NCBI GenBank assembly: GCA_020137815.1
Contig: CM035354.1
Location: 4,127,342-4,191,341, forward strand
Length of the DNA stretch: 64,000 nt
Source of the DNA: Hormiphora californensis
Taxonomy: Eukaryota; Ctenophora; Tentaculata; Cydippida; Pleurobrachiidae
Direction: 5' to 3'
The notes beneath the pieces are model-generated. The model was not told the origin of the DNA. It did not search any database and saw only the letters and a program-made list of their open reading frames with translations. The translations under genes and the position numbers were made by a program. This document shows, one piece after another, positions 25,688-36,528 of this stretch (position 1 is the first letter of the stretch; each line of letters begins with the position of its first letter).

Positions 25688-28600
25688 TGGCCCCTGATTC
25701 CTTTTATCTGATCTGTATACCATTCTCTAATCGAGGTTATAGGGGTTATATAGAGTCACTCTACAGACCTAGATATATTTCTATTTCCATGGTTTTGTAA
25801 GGAAAGTTTCTATTTACAACTCGCCAGTAACCCACCCTTCATCATCCCCCGCATCCCCCTCGCCAATAACCTCCTTCATCTCCCGCAGCATGTATGAAAA
25901 AATCAAAAAGAGAAATGTTATCTGGACTCATATCCGTACTTGGTTCTGTGGCCCAAACACTAAGTAAGTATTCTTATCTCCCATCAGTTGTCGCATGCAG
26001 TTTGCATAGATAAATCCGCAGTACAACTCTGCCAGCTGCAGAATTGTACCGTGAGAAAACTCAAGATAAGAATAACTTCACCACTTGCCGTAGTTTCGTT
26101 GTATCTTTCCAAATTGTACCCTTCCCTGTAGAAGCAGCCCCCACCCTTTCCCCGATATATCTTTACACCCTATATCTCACACCCTGTCTACCAGTATATA
26201 TTTGCAGCGGTAACCTGCCACCAAGGCCATCCCTACCCAACCGTGGGGGAGTGAGGAGGAGGCGGCCGAGTCATGACCACGTCGAGGTATCCCCCTGGAA
26301 CCCCAAGACCCAGGCCAGCTACCGGCCCATCCACCGGAGCTGGTGGTTATCCCTTGGCACAATGCCAGAGGTAAACACCTTCGTAGAGGACAAACCAGTG
26401 CTCATGTTTCTCAATGGAATTCTCCGGTCCGCAGCAATGTGGATGGGCGTTAGCAACCCGTTGCTAGGTGTGGCTGTCCTTGTTGCGTGTGGTTTGGACT
26501 CTCTCCTAACCCTCTGCTACGTGACCTGGTCCCTACTAATAACCATGATGTGGAGTTGGGTGTTGGGCGTCCCTAAAGGCCTCATCTGCAATGGTCTCTA
26601 CCCCCTTCACGGTCTCCTGGTGGCCTTTGTTGTGTGTAAAAGCAGTGGTGGCGTCGAGGATTTACCGACTAACCTGAGTTTCTTGGTGATCATCCTTCTA
26701 ATGAACATTATCATGCATCGAGCACTAGTTTCCTACTTTGTCGCCCAACTCAAGACAAGTCCATGTCATGCTGACTTCCCTCGTGACTGGGTTTGTGTAC
26801 CTCGCTATAAAGCACACTAGCACAAGAATGAACCCTCCTCCCTCTCCCGCTGAGGTACCGGGCATGCCAATAGGAAACGGTACAACCCTAACGGACTCTC
26901 TCTACTGGATGGCTGTGGGGATGAGCAACATGGTATTCTCCAGCAACATCTACTGCTCACTAGTTCTTACAATAGGCCTTGTCCTCAGCTCTCCCATCCT
27001 CGGATTAATGTCCTGGGTTGGCTAGCGCCTGTGGCGGTTCTCACAGTCCTAATGGTGGCACCATACAACCTCACTGACTCTACAATCCAACTGTACCTCT
27101 TCCAGGGTGTGCTAAACATGGGCAGCGTGGCAGGTCCTCTTTTTCGTTCTCAACAGGGAATCATTCCTGCTGGGTGTCCTGACAACTGTTTCCTCGACCC
27201 TTATCTCCATTGCTCTCCATGTGGTAGCCGGACAGGTCACTGTGATCGGGGCCCTAGGGATGCTATCTAGTCCTAATTCCCGTGCCACATGTTCGGTAGC
27301 TACTATTCCACGTGTCATCCCAGTAGGATTTGGTATCCATGACGACCCCGGAGGAACACTGCAGGAGGTACAGGCTGTCTAAACACGTGCTGGGACAACT
27401 AAAGGGTGAACGGGTCTGGTTACTGAAACAGAGATCTGAAGTGTTTAGCAAGATCGAAGAATCACTACTCCCTGCGCTAATGTGTTCCCTGGCGGGTCAG
27501 AATGATATGGATCGGTTGAGGAGGCTGCTGGAGTTTGGTGCTAACCCGGACACCCCTGATTATGGGGGCAGGAGCCCTATACACGTGGCAGCTAGTGAGG
27601 GAAACAAGGAGGCTGTGTACGTGTTGCTGAGATACAGAGCTGATATCAACAGGTTGGATAATGGGTGTCATACCTGCCCTGACAGCGGCCCTAGTCTCAC
27701 CGTCACTTTGATCTAGCTCTCTACCTTCACAGAAAGGGTGGTAAGGTTCTCCTTCCTTCAACAGAACCTGGCCACCACTCTGTGCGAGATGGCATCCAAG
27801 GGGGACACCACAGCACTGCAAATGTGGATAGGACTGCGGGGTTAGTCCGTCTAGTGTGGCTGATTACGGGGCACGGACTCCGCTGGAGTACGCTGCTAAC
27901 GATGCGACAAGAGCAGTCCTTGCACGGCGGTGTGTTCGACTCCAGGGTATTCATAGAAAATCACATCGCCCTCGATTTGGATAAACCTGTTCCCCGGTTC
28001 ACCAGGATTAGAGCGTGGCCTACCCCAAACGTGGATTCTGTGGTAGTTGGGGGAGGTGTTAAACAGCGAACAAAACCCCTTCCTAGCTGCCCCACTCGTG
28101 TGTCTCCTTATGTTGCTAGGCGACGGAGAGATGCTGCGAGAGTATTTCAGACTACACTCCACCAGCCTCCACACGTTACGAGACTTATGACTGGTCGGAC
28201 TCCTCTTCACATGGCGTGTAGCACGGGAAACATAGCTGCTGTCCGGTTACTGCTTTGGAACAAGGTGGATATCAACTGCCATGGACAGGTTTGGGTCAAC
28301 TCCCCTTACTTGAGGCATGCCGGAGCAAGCACGAGAAGGTAGCGAGGTATCTGGTGCGGCGGGGTGGTACTCTCCCCACCAAATACACCCCGGACCTCTA
28401 CTGGGCGGTGTGGGACAGTGAGTATGAAGATGGTGACGAGACTGGTGGAGTGTGGGGCAGATCCAGGGAGGGTTGACTACGCGGGACGGAGTCCACTGGA
28501 CATTGCTAAACCGGCCATGCGGGAACACATCGAGGGGCTGGTGAGCGAGGGAGGGGGAGGAGGGGGAGGGAGGAATGCAGCACCATCACCAGAGAACACC

Positions 28601-29997
28601 AGCATTCAAGTCCGATCATCGCTAAGAAGAGGACGTCCAGCACGATAACCCTGACGGTGCACAATGATAACCAAATTAGAGCGTGCGATGGAGAGGATAT
28701 GGGGAGTCATGTCTAACTGAGGGGAGGGTGAGAGAGAGATAGGGGTATTACTTCTCTCTGTTAGTATCCACGATCCAGTGGGGAGTATCATGTCAGTATG
28801 TCTAACGAGAATCTCGTATCCAGTGGAGACTGGAGAGTATGAGATTACCCGATACAGTACATCACAGCGCCAGCAAAACGAGAATCATCCAAAGTCAACA
28901 AGAACTCTCAATCTTCCAACAAGAATTCTCAACTAGCCATGGGAGTAATCCCAAGTATTCGATACCCAAACTAAAGTGGGATGGATTTAAGATATAAATC
29001 GAGGCGAAAACAGTCATTCAGAATTTATTTGTTTGTGTCTGTATTTCACATGTTTATAATTGTTTACCCGGTTTTTTATTCAAAACAGGGAACCAAATTG
29101 TAGTTTCTTTATCTCGTGTATAACTCGGCTAAACACTTTTGGCCGTATGTCAAGCAATCACTAACTCTATAGAACATGAGAACGTCATGAAACAAAACCG
29201 GTTTCTCTACAATCGGGGGGGGGGGGGGTGAGAATCGGTGTCTCGTGTGAGAGGAATAGATAAGAAGAAGAAGAAGACTTTCCAAGCGGGGATGTGGGCA
29301 TTGCATATAATACGTATATTCCTCCATGAACCCATCCAATATACATACTGCTTTCTACAACCATCACCTACTCATAACACTTCAAAAAGTTCAAATCAGT
29401 AATCACCATGCCATTGTTACCAAGTGTAACTAAGTGTTGCCAGTGTTACCAAATGTTACTATGGTATCCATCAGTATAACCACCCATACATAACATACCA
29501 TTCCAAGGTTAGCCTTCTCTGCAGCCAGCATGAGAGGAGTCCAGTCCGCCTGTTTAAGGGCGTCCACAGCGGCACCATGTTCTAGTAACCATTGAACCAT
29601 CTTGTTCTGGCCGTGCTGGGCAGCCTCGTGAAGAGCTCTCTTTCCGGTCTTATTGGCATGCTCCATGTAGCCTCCTGGGATGATGGGGGGACTATAACAT
29701 AGTGCTTTGTCTCTGTCTCTCACCAACTCTCTCTATCTTGCTCTCTCTCCCCTCCCTCTACATCCCTTCCTCTACCTCTCTCTATCTCTATAGCCTATAT
29801 ATCTCTCTATCTCTCTTACCTCCGAATTTATGAAGTAGCACCTCCGCTACATTGGTGTGTCCGTTCTTGGCTGCAATTATCAGGAGTGTATCTCTGTTCT
29901 TGTTACAGCATGAAATACATCCTTCACCATTAGACAGGGATTCCTGAATGTTAACATGGTTACCATTGTTACCGTTGTTACCGTGGTAATATATCAT
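20716..29997 (-). CDS. ANKRD16: ANKRD16 orthologue, 7 exons, 361 aa
   Basis: Ankyrin-repeat cofactor of alanyl-tRNA synthetase; in vertebrates it helps remove serine misactivated by AlaRS. Exons 29820-29997, 29499-29674, 25081-25216, 24782-24885, 21468-21617, 21156-21285, 20716-20927 give exactly 362 codons with stop, the same length as the human protein. Repeats read in order: DTLLIIAAKNGHTNVAEVLL, ALHEAAQHGQNKMVQWLLEH, ADWTPLMLAAEKANLGM, NKDGWNALHIAARADAVQIL, NGRSPLHSAALNRSQRACKW, GLTPLMDASRMGHKEVCELL, QGSTALHYAAKESLQEMVIV. KKADWTPLM/KQADWTPLM and NKDGWN are signature stretches shared with human ANKRD16. Intron 2 (25217-29498, 4.3 kb) contains a complete opposite-strand transporter gene, and intron 4 (21618-24781) a MITE and a (GA)n tract. 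Confidence 0.93.
21918..22660. mobile_element. Tc1/mariner-type MITE (743 bp, TA target)
   Basis: Long terminal inverted repeats of about 200 bp starting ACGGGTGACAACTAAAAATC at both ends, flanked by TA. The two arms differ by scattered substitutions, e.g. in the stretch with GCGCCGGCCCCGCTTGAGAT. No transposase. In ANKRD16 intron 4. Confidence 0.8.
23830..23895. repeat. (GA)n microsatellite
   Basis: GA dinucleotide run within a purine-rich 300-bp stretch, ANKRD16 intron 4. Confidence 0.95.
25613..25682. repeat. (TC)n microsatellite
   Basis: About 70 bp of TC repeats upstream of the nested transporter gene. Confidence 0.95.
25890..28648 (+). CDS. Urea transporter (SLC14)-ankyrin fusion, frame-disrupted, nested in ANKRD16 intron 2
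   Basis: Exon 1 (25890-25963, MYEKIKKRN) joins in phase to a long exon from 26208. The transporter part matches SLC14: EDKPVLMFLNGILRS, SNPLLGVAVLVA, GLICNGLYPLHGLLVAF, SSPILGLM, LYLFQGVLNMGSVAGPLF, and near its end VSMTTPEEHCRRYR, like the SLC14 C-terminal KVTYPEENR. It is followed by ankyrin repeats (LLPALMCSLAGQNDMDRL, GGRSPIHVAASEGNKEAVYV, GRTPLHMACSTGNIAAVRLL, VDYAGRSPLDIAK) whose pattern resembles the C-terminal ankyrins of 60-kDa asparaginase/lysophospholipase (ASPG). As written, the frame breaks about 13 times between 26.75 and 28.42 kb, mostly by one extra base, yet domain homology continues in perfect register. Either an assembly-error patch or a young pseudogene. Expected location: plasma membrane, ankyrins cytosolic. 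Confidence 0.75.
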
Positions 29998-31864
29998 GGA
30001 CTATGGTCTCTTGTGGTTGTCCAATTTAGCTGATCTTGGTCACATTGGAAAGCTAATCGATAGCCAAACATAATTGGTTAAATTTTGAACCGGAAAATAT
30101 TTTTTCCTGGAATGAATGACAATGTTCATTCCGATCAAAAAAATGAATTTTGAGCTAGAGGTCTGAAATTTTGGTCAAGTTATTTATTTGTCTCATAGAG
30201 TTACTGAACCAAATTTTAGCGCTCCACGATATCTGGAACTATGGTAGACTTGGGGTGGGCATTTTTATTGCCCCACACGGTAGTTACCTTTAGGCACATG
30301 GCCCGGCCCTTGGTAGCGAGGGTGATAAGCCCGCTTGTTCGACAACCACAGCCTTGGACCATCCTGGGTTCCAAGGGATCGTAGGGCGAATGCAGCTACA
30401 ATAAATCACTGAACCTGGGAGTTGGGAAGCATTTAGAGATTAGTATAGAACTCTCGCCTTCTTTGGGATTGGTTTGGGTTTGGGTTGGTTGGTCCTTGAT
30501 GAATCCGTGGCCCCTCGACACCTTGACACCCTTACCACCATTCTTCACAGTGATGGAATTCTCCTCCTACCCAATGCGGCTCGAGTGAAAACAAGTGACA
30601 ACGTCAGAGTTATTTGGGAGGAGAGCATGAAACCATCTTTGTGCTTGCCAGCGCAATATTGCTATGATAGTTTTCGGTGGGTAAATAGATTATTATTGAT
30701 TATTAATTTGCTAAAAAACTCAAAAAAATTGGGGTGAGTTCACCCCTAGTGGAATCAATTATACCCCTGGTACCTATATCATCCGGGACCTTTTGGGGAG
30801 CACACTTGCATATCTGCAGAGGTGGCTCAACAGTAGCCAAGTTAACTCTGAGTTGCATAGCATATTCGCATCGACACATCTCACTTCCCAGGAGAGACCA
30901 TGGACTACTGTATGAGGGAGATCAGTGACCTACCCTCCGACAATGATTGATTGCAGCAGATTTTATATCGGATATTTGAATAAGAAACAAACATTGTGTT
31001 TTAATTAAAATCGTATTTTCAAGACAAGTGGCCCTGTGATAGGGTTATTTAGGTGATAGGTATGTAAAATTTCACCGTTGCGCTTGCCAGCGTGCTATGA
31101 GCTGATGATTGGTAACTAAAGGAAAGTGGAACCGCTAAGTGAGAGATAATAATAATTGATGCTTTGCAGGGGTTTATAAGACCACCCCTACCGGATATAA
31201 TACTTGGCTAAGGTACCATCCGGGAACTTTATGGAAACGTATGAAACGTGTTTAATTGCTCTCTTGTTGCATTGTGCTTCGTTTCACGTTCTCAGACGCC
31301 AGAATGGGATGTTTTCCTCATTAAAATGCGGCTCAGCTCAGGTCTGTCTCTAGTTCTCCCAGAATCCTAATTTTCAAGGGAGTTCGTACGGAGGGTTCCA
31401 GGCTATACCGTCTATACCCGGGTGGTATGAGACTTGGTACGCTTTAGCTTAATGCCCCCGAATCCCGACGTCCCGTTTTTATTTTCCCGGCGGTTAAAAT
31501 TCCCACGACCCCTCACGTCTGCGCGCGCCGAGTTTGGCTACCAGACGCAAAGCGCGTTACGTTTGTCAAACTCACCAAAGTGTGACAGAGAGAGGGCCTG
31601 GTCTTGTCTCACAATTCTAGGTTTCCCGTGTGGCGGTGTCTATGAAATAAGATGCGGTGTGAGCCACACAATAGCTGCTGCAGTAGTTCTCTCACCAGTA
31701 TCTATCACACAATACACCGGACATAATGCTAGTGGAGAGGGTGTGTCAGTACTGGGATAATTGGATAACTGGGTCAAGTTAAAATGGGGGGGGGGGGAAT
31801 AAAACAGCGCTTTGTTAAAACAGGTTGTCAGTATAATAAATTAGTTAAAACCAAGTTAAAAGTA
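29998..31864. other. intergenic region, ANKRD16 upstream / UTP15 downstream
   Basis: No intact gene. Contains the dynein-like fragment at 30483-30625. The stretch TGCGCTTGCCAGCGTGCTAT near 31078 partly repeats a sequence at 30637. Confidence 0.5.
30483..30625 (+). pseudogene. Dynein heavy chain AAA-domain fragment
   Basis: Open translation WLVLDESVAPRHLDTLTTIL continues ...LLLPNAARVKTSDNVRVIWE. Spacing matches, residue for residue over about 43 positions, the dynein heavy-chain motif VLDG-V-x-WIE-LNSVLDDN-L-L-NGERI-NVR-IFE that follows Walker B. No splice sites or neighbouring dynein exons are visible, and the ASPATVSR motif expected next is lost, so this is probably a remnant. Confidence 0.4.
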
Positions 31865-34800
31865 TCACTCCAGGCCAGATGCAGTAAAGATACACTCCAT
31901 AGCGCCCTGCAACTTCATATACTGCTCCTGGGCTTTGACCTCCCACTGCAGACGCCTCCTAAGTCTCTCAAAGAGGTTGTCAATAGCAGGAGACATGCCA
32001 ATTACAGATGAATATAGATCTGAGTGGGGTTGAGGGGGGGGGGTGTTAGTGAGGTCAGTAGTCCATAACCATTATACATTACAGGACAGGTCTTATATCA
32101 CCAATGTCCTAACTTTTAGCCTGGTGTGTACACATATTCCAACTGAAATACTACTTGTGTAGCTCATACTGCATTTCATATAGTCAGACCAATATAAATT
32201 ACCTGCCAGTATGTGTGCTACATCCACCAGTACAGTACAGTGTTTAGGATCCGTTACATTCCGTACAATAAAACTCAGAATGGGAGCCAGAGTCTCCTCG
32301 TTCCGTCCCGATAGTACACTTTTCATGGCGTCACGTCGGAACAACTCCTGAAGAACACTAACCACCACCTCCGCATTCTGTCGTGTCTGGGGAGAGGGTG
32401 GGTTATACAAAAAGTCCATACTTGAGGCTTACCTAATGGGTGCGTTAATTAGCGCTAGTGATGTATAAGCAGGAAGGGGGTATGTTAGAATGGTATAATG
32501 TACCTCAAGGACGCTATCAAGAGCCTCTGTGTATTGAAACTTTTTCAAGTGCTGATCGTATTTTGATAACTTCTGTCTCTTCGCACCTGAATCCGCTATA
32601 CTGTCTTTCTGAAATGGGAAATAAATAGTCAGTCTCAAAACAACTAATTGGTAAGCATTACTGTCATAATTAATGTTGAATTGATCCTCAGCTCTTACCG
32701 GTCCTGGAGCAATATTCTTCCCTCTAGCAAAGTATGCGAATGATCCTGGTTTTATTGCAGACACGGGACGTTTCACAGCATCCTCTTTACCCACTGGACT
32801 CTCTCTGACATTTAGTACCCCATCACTACACCCAACAACGAGGTGGCTGTTGCTCGTCTGGAGATATATGGAGTTAAAAATGAGAGGAGATAGAGGAACA
32901 CTTCGTTTACAAAATGTTGATGGAAAGCGAGAGAGAGTAGAGCACGGCGAGGCCTGAGGGATTGGGGATTCTACTGGGACTGGGGGACGGGTGCATGCAG
33001 TCGAGCAAGAGCAGGGAGAGTGTGTGGAAGGATAGTGTTTAGGGGGAGGGGATAGGATTGTGGATTCTAGTGGGGTACAGCAGCACAAGAGGAGTGGTAC
33101 TCACCGTAGTCCCCACGGATAGAACAGGTGCTGCGTACTTGATGGAATGTGTAACTTTGTATGTTGATAAATCATACATCTTAACTTGACTGAGAGATAG
33201 ATCATAAAGTTATATAATGATTATCCCTTCTTTATATCGGAATAATAGAAGGCTCGAGCCGAATCGAACCCCTTTTTTGGTTCTTGAGACGACAGGAGGC
33301 TCTTAAAGCCGTTAACAATCGCCCAAAACTCACTGATCTAGAGACCCGGATAGTAGTCTAGTACCAGTGCCATCCAAACTGATACAAGATACAGTTTTCT
33401 GATGGTTGGAGAGGACGGCCAGGGGACCTCCACTAGATCTGTGAACATCCCAAACCTTTATCCTGTGGGAGAATAGAGTTATAACTAGCATGTGTATTAA
33501 CCTGCATTACACTAGTAACCTGAGCTATTATGTTCCAACTGGGATCAAGTTAATAACCTGCATTATGCTAGTAATAAGCAAATTAAGCTAAGATGTATAC
33601 AGTCGGACCACATTTACCGGAACCCGATTTACCGGGATCTCACTGTATTCCAATGTCGTGATTTACCTGTTACCCCCACAACTGATGGCCATTGAACCCG
33701 ATGGAAGAAGGAGGCAACCCTCAACGGGTGCACCGTGGTCAAGTGTGGCTGCTACCTCTCCACTCCTCTTATCCCACAGTTTTACTGTGTGATCGTAGCT
33801 TCCTGGGGAGAAGGATACTAGTTATTAGAGATGGTACGGGGGGAAGGGAGACTAGAGATAGTGAGGGGTACTGAGGAGGCCGGAGGGTGCACTAGACTAG
33901 AGATGGTACAAGGTATAGTCTAGTTATTAAAGAAGATCTCTGATCTACTAATTATTAACTCACCCGTTAGCCAGGAGTCAGGTTGTGATGGTGAAGTTGA
34001 AGCACACCTCACATAATCCTCATGTCCCCTCATACACAGCACCTCCGCAGCTGTTGAAAGATCCCAGCACCTCACCGTCTTGTCGTCCGAACCCGTCAAA
34101 ACATGGATATTACTCTCGTCAAATCTATAGTGGGGAATCAAGTGGTTACTAGTGGGGTTACTAGAGAGGTTACTAGGGAGGTTACTAGTGGGGTCATCTT
34201 ATTGGTCATCTAGTCTCTAGACCAAAAAGTTTTCACACAAAAGACTTCCCTCTCCCAACCGATGGCTGCACTGTGTGAGTAAAGATACAACTTAGTATGA
34301 ATACAAAAAAACAATATTTACCTGGTGACGTGAACGGCCCGAGCGTGACCAGCAAACTGCCTGAGGATAGACCTTGTTCCAACTTCAAACACCTGCGCAG
34401 GGGGATAACAATAAACACAATATACTACTGAGATGGTGTCGTGTATGGTCAGACAATCTACTCATCCCCTCTCATTCTCTTTCTCTCTCATGAGAAATGG
34501 TTCAATCAAACTGATCAAAAAGATAGTACTTGATATAATACTCTTTTTCTCCCCAAGGCCAACGGCCACGGTAGTTTCCACAAGGGGACGTCTATACTCC
34601 CCCTCCTTTAGAACTGGCGCTGAGAGAAAGATTCTTCTTTCTCTCACCGCCAGTTCTCAAGGAGGGGGAGTATATTACTCGACAATCACCTGTACAGAGT
34701 TATCCTCAGAGCCAGCTACCAGCAGCTTTCCATCTCTCCTAACAAATCCCGAGTAGGCAGTCTTCTTGAACCTACTGACTGTCTGTACTACATCACCTTT

Positions 34801-35653
34801 CCTCGCACTGTAGACTGTCACCTGAGTGAGTGGGTTCAATCAATAGTTACACTTCCTTGTTTTATTAATTTGAATAAGTAGGCTCAAGTTTTTCATTTAT
34901 TAAACTAGTAAAATATATGTTAAAAATGATATGTTAAATACCTTAGTTCCAGTAGTAGCTGTGTACAAGTCAGATCCGGAAAATGAGAGATGAGACACTC
35001 CTCCATACTCTTTGAAGGCTACTGCAAACTGGAAAAAGAGGAATTATATCATCAGTATTCATTGGAAAATAACAATAAAATTCCAGGCGAGAAGCAACAG
35101 CAAGAATATTCTATGAAACATGTTCAGATGAATCAAGATGCTGTGACGTCTTTTTCCGAGAACAATGTTCTCAGAACATCTCATCAGCCTACTAGACTTC
35201 TGTAGATATATCACCTTGATTCTATAGAGTAGTATGTGATACTGTCAGATTGCGATGATTAGATTGAGATATATCAGAGAACGATAGAGATCAGAAAGAA
35301 GAATGTTAATATACTCATATTCATTGCATCTAGTTCTTGGCTCAAGATGTCAATATAACAAGCTAGGCCACCAACTGTGTGTTTCTACTAGTGCGAATGT
35401 CACTAGAAAATATTATGATTTATGGTGTAAGAAAGGTCAATGCCATTCACTTCATTAATTCACATGTTCATTGTTTATTCCCGGTGGTAATCTGTCAAGC
35501 ATTTATCATTTACTAACTTGTTATCTCTCTATTCAACAGTTCAAAAATTCTTCAACCAACCTTGAATTTCTTCCAGAATCTAGTCTCGGGTGGGTTAACT
35601 TTGGGTACAGTTCGAGTGTGTTCACGTATTATCAATTTCTTGACATCTGCCAT
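31865..35653 (-). CDS. UTP15: UTP15, U3 snoRNA-associated WD40 protein, 12 exons, 498 aa
   Basis: Small-subunit processome (t-UTP/UTP-A) subunit for pre-rRNA transcription and 18S processing in the nucleolus. Exons 35561-35653, 34942-35028, 34690-34821, 34322-34392, 33964-34124, 33667-33802, 33334-33462, 33105-33189, 32699-32857, 32504-32608, 32203-32386 and 31865-32019 join without any phase conflict (human 518 aa). N-terminus MADVKKLIIREHTRTVPKV and TRFWKKFK; seven WD blades including VLTGSDDKTVRCWDL, SYDHTVKLWDKRSGEVAATL, GTRLLSGSLD; then FAYFARGKN, a hallmark of UTP15, and the C-terminal UTP15 domain (SVLQELFRRDAMKSVLSGRN, VIGMSPAIDNLFERLRRRLQ). In exon 6 the donor at 33666 (rather than 33673) was chosen because only it keeps the frame. 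Confidence 0.97.
34593..34673. repeat. hairpin in UTP15 intron 3
   Basis: Arms TATACTCCCCCTCC...GAACTGGCG and CGCCAGTTC...GGAGGGGGAGTATA with an inner AGAGAAAGA/TCTTTCTCT stem. Confidence 0.7.
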
Positions 35654-35985
35654 GGTCTGTTAGTAAATAATTGTAGGATCAATTAGATGGGCTCGTAATG
35701 GAGAATTAACTTTGGGATCAAGGTTTGCAGTGGCGGTACAGGGGTATGGTAAGTATTTTTTGGAAGAAAGAATAAAGGTTAAAACCAAGACTGGGTTATT
35801 TTGTAACACAATTGAAACATAGTCAAACTATTAATATGTATAAATAAATGCTCAAAATATAAACTCCAAAATATTTACAATCCCAATGAATTAAAAGTCG
35901 GCACAGAGAGAGAGAGAGCACACACCTCTCAGCTATAACGAAGTTACCCCTCCTTGGTCAGCGTCTAGTCATGCGAAGTTACTAA

Positions 35986-36505
35986 GGGGGGGGGGGGGGC
36001 CTGCCGCAAGAATCTCATGCCTCATTGGCGATTTTCAGGGTAGCTGGGATTTTTGAGATTTTCGATTTTTGGCTAAAAAACGTGGGATTTTTGAGATTTT
36101 TGAGGCAAATTTGCGATTTTTCGGGAAAAACCGCAAATTTTTCTCAAAAATCTCATAGAAAGGAAAAATTTCCATTCGAAAATTTGGAATAGAAACAATC
36201 CTTGTGTTTTTTTACCAAAAATCGAAATTCTGAATAGAAATTTTCCTTGTGTTCTAGTACAAAAGTTAATGTGAAGCTAAAACATGAAATTTACCTATTT
36301 AAATTACTAAATTGATATTATGATTAAGTTTTAAGCTAAAAAATATGTCGAAAAACTGAGTATTGGCAGCCAAAATTGTGCCAATTTACCACAAAAATCT
36401 CAAAAATCTCAAACGTAATTGAGCAAATTTTCCCAAAAATCTCAAAAATCTCATCGGCCGAAAAGAGGGTAGCTGAGATTTTTGCGGCAGCCCCCCCCCC
36501 CCCCC
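35986..36505. mobile_element. G-tailed inverted-repeat element 2 (520 bp)
   Basis: Begins with 14 G and ends with 15 C. Short inverted repeats TGCCGCAA / TTGCGGCA adjoin them. Flanked by the 6-bp direct repeat TACTAA (35980-35985 and 36506-36511). GGGTAGCTG(G/A)GATTTTTG occurs near both ends in the same orientation; the interior consists of inverse copies of GAGATTTTTG/CAAAAATCTC. It ends 23 bp from the stop codon of the WD40 gene, so it lies in that gene's 3' UTR or flank. Confidence 0.75.
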
Positions 36506-36528
36506 TACTAAACACGGTATCATGCCGG

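Noticed and set aside
30296-30420. tRNA-like A/B box sequence (possible SINE)
   Set aside because: B box has mismatches and no cloverleaf could be folded.
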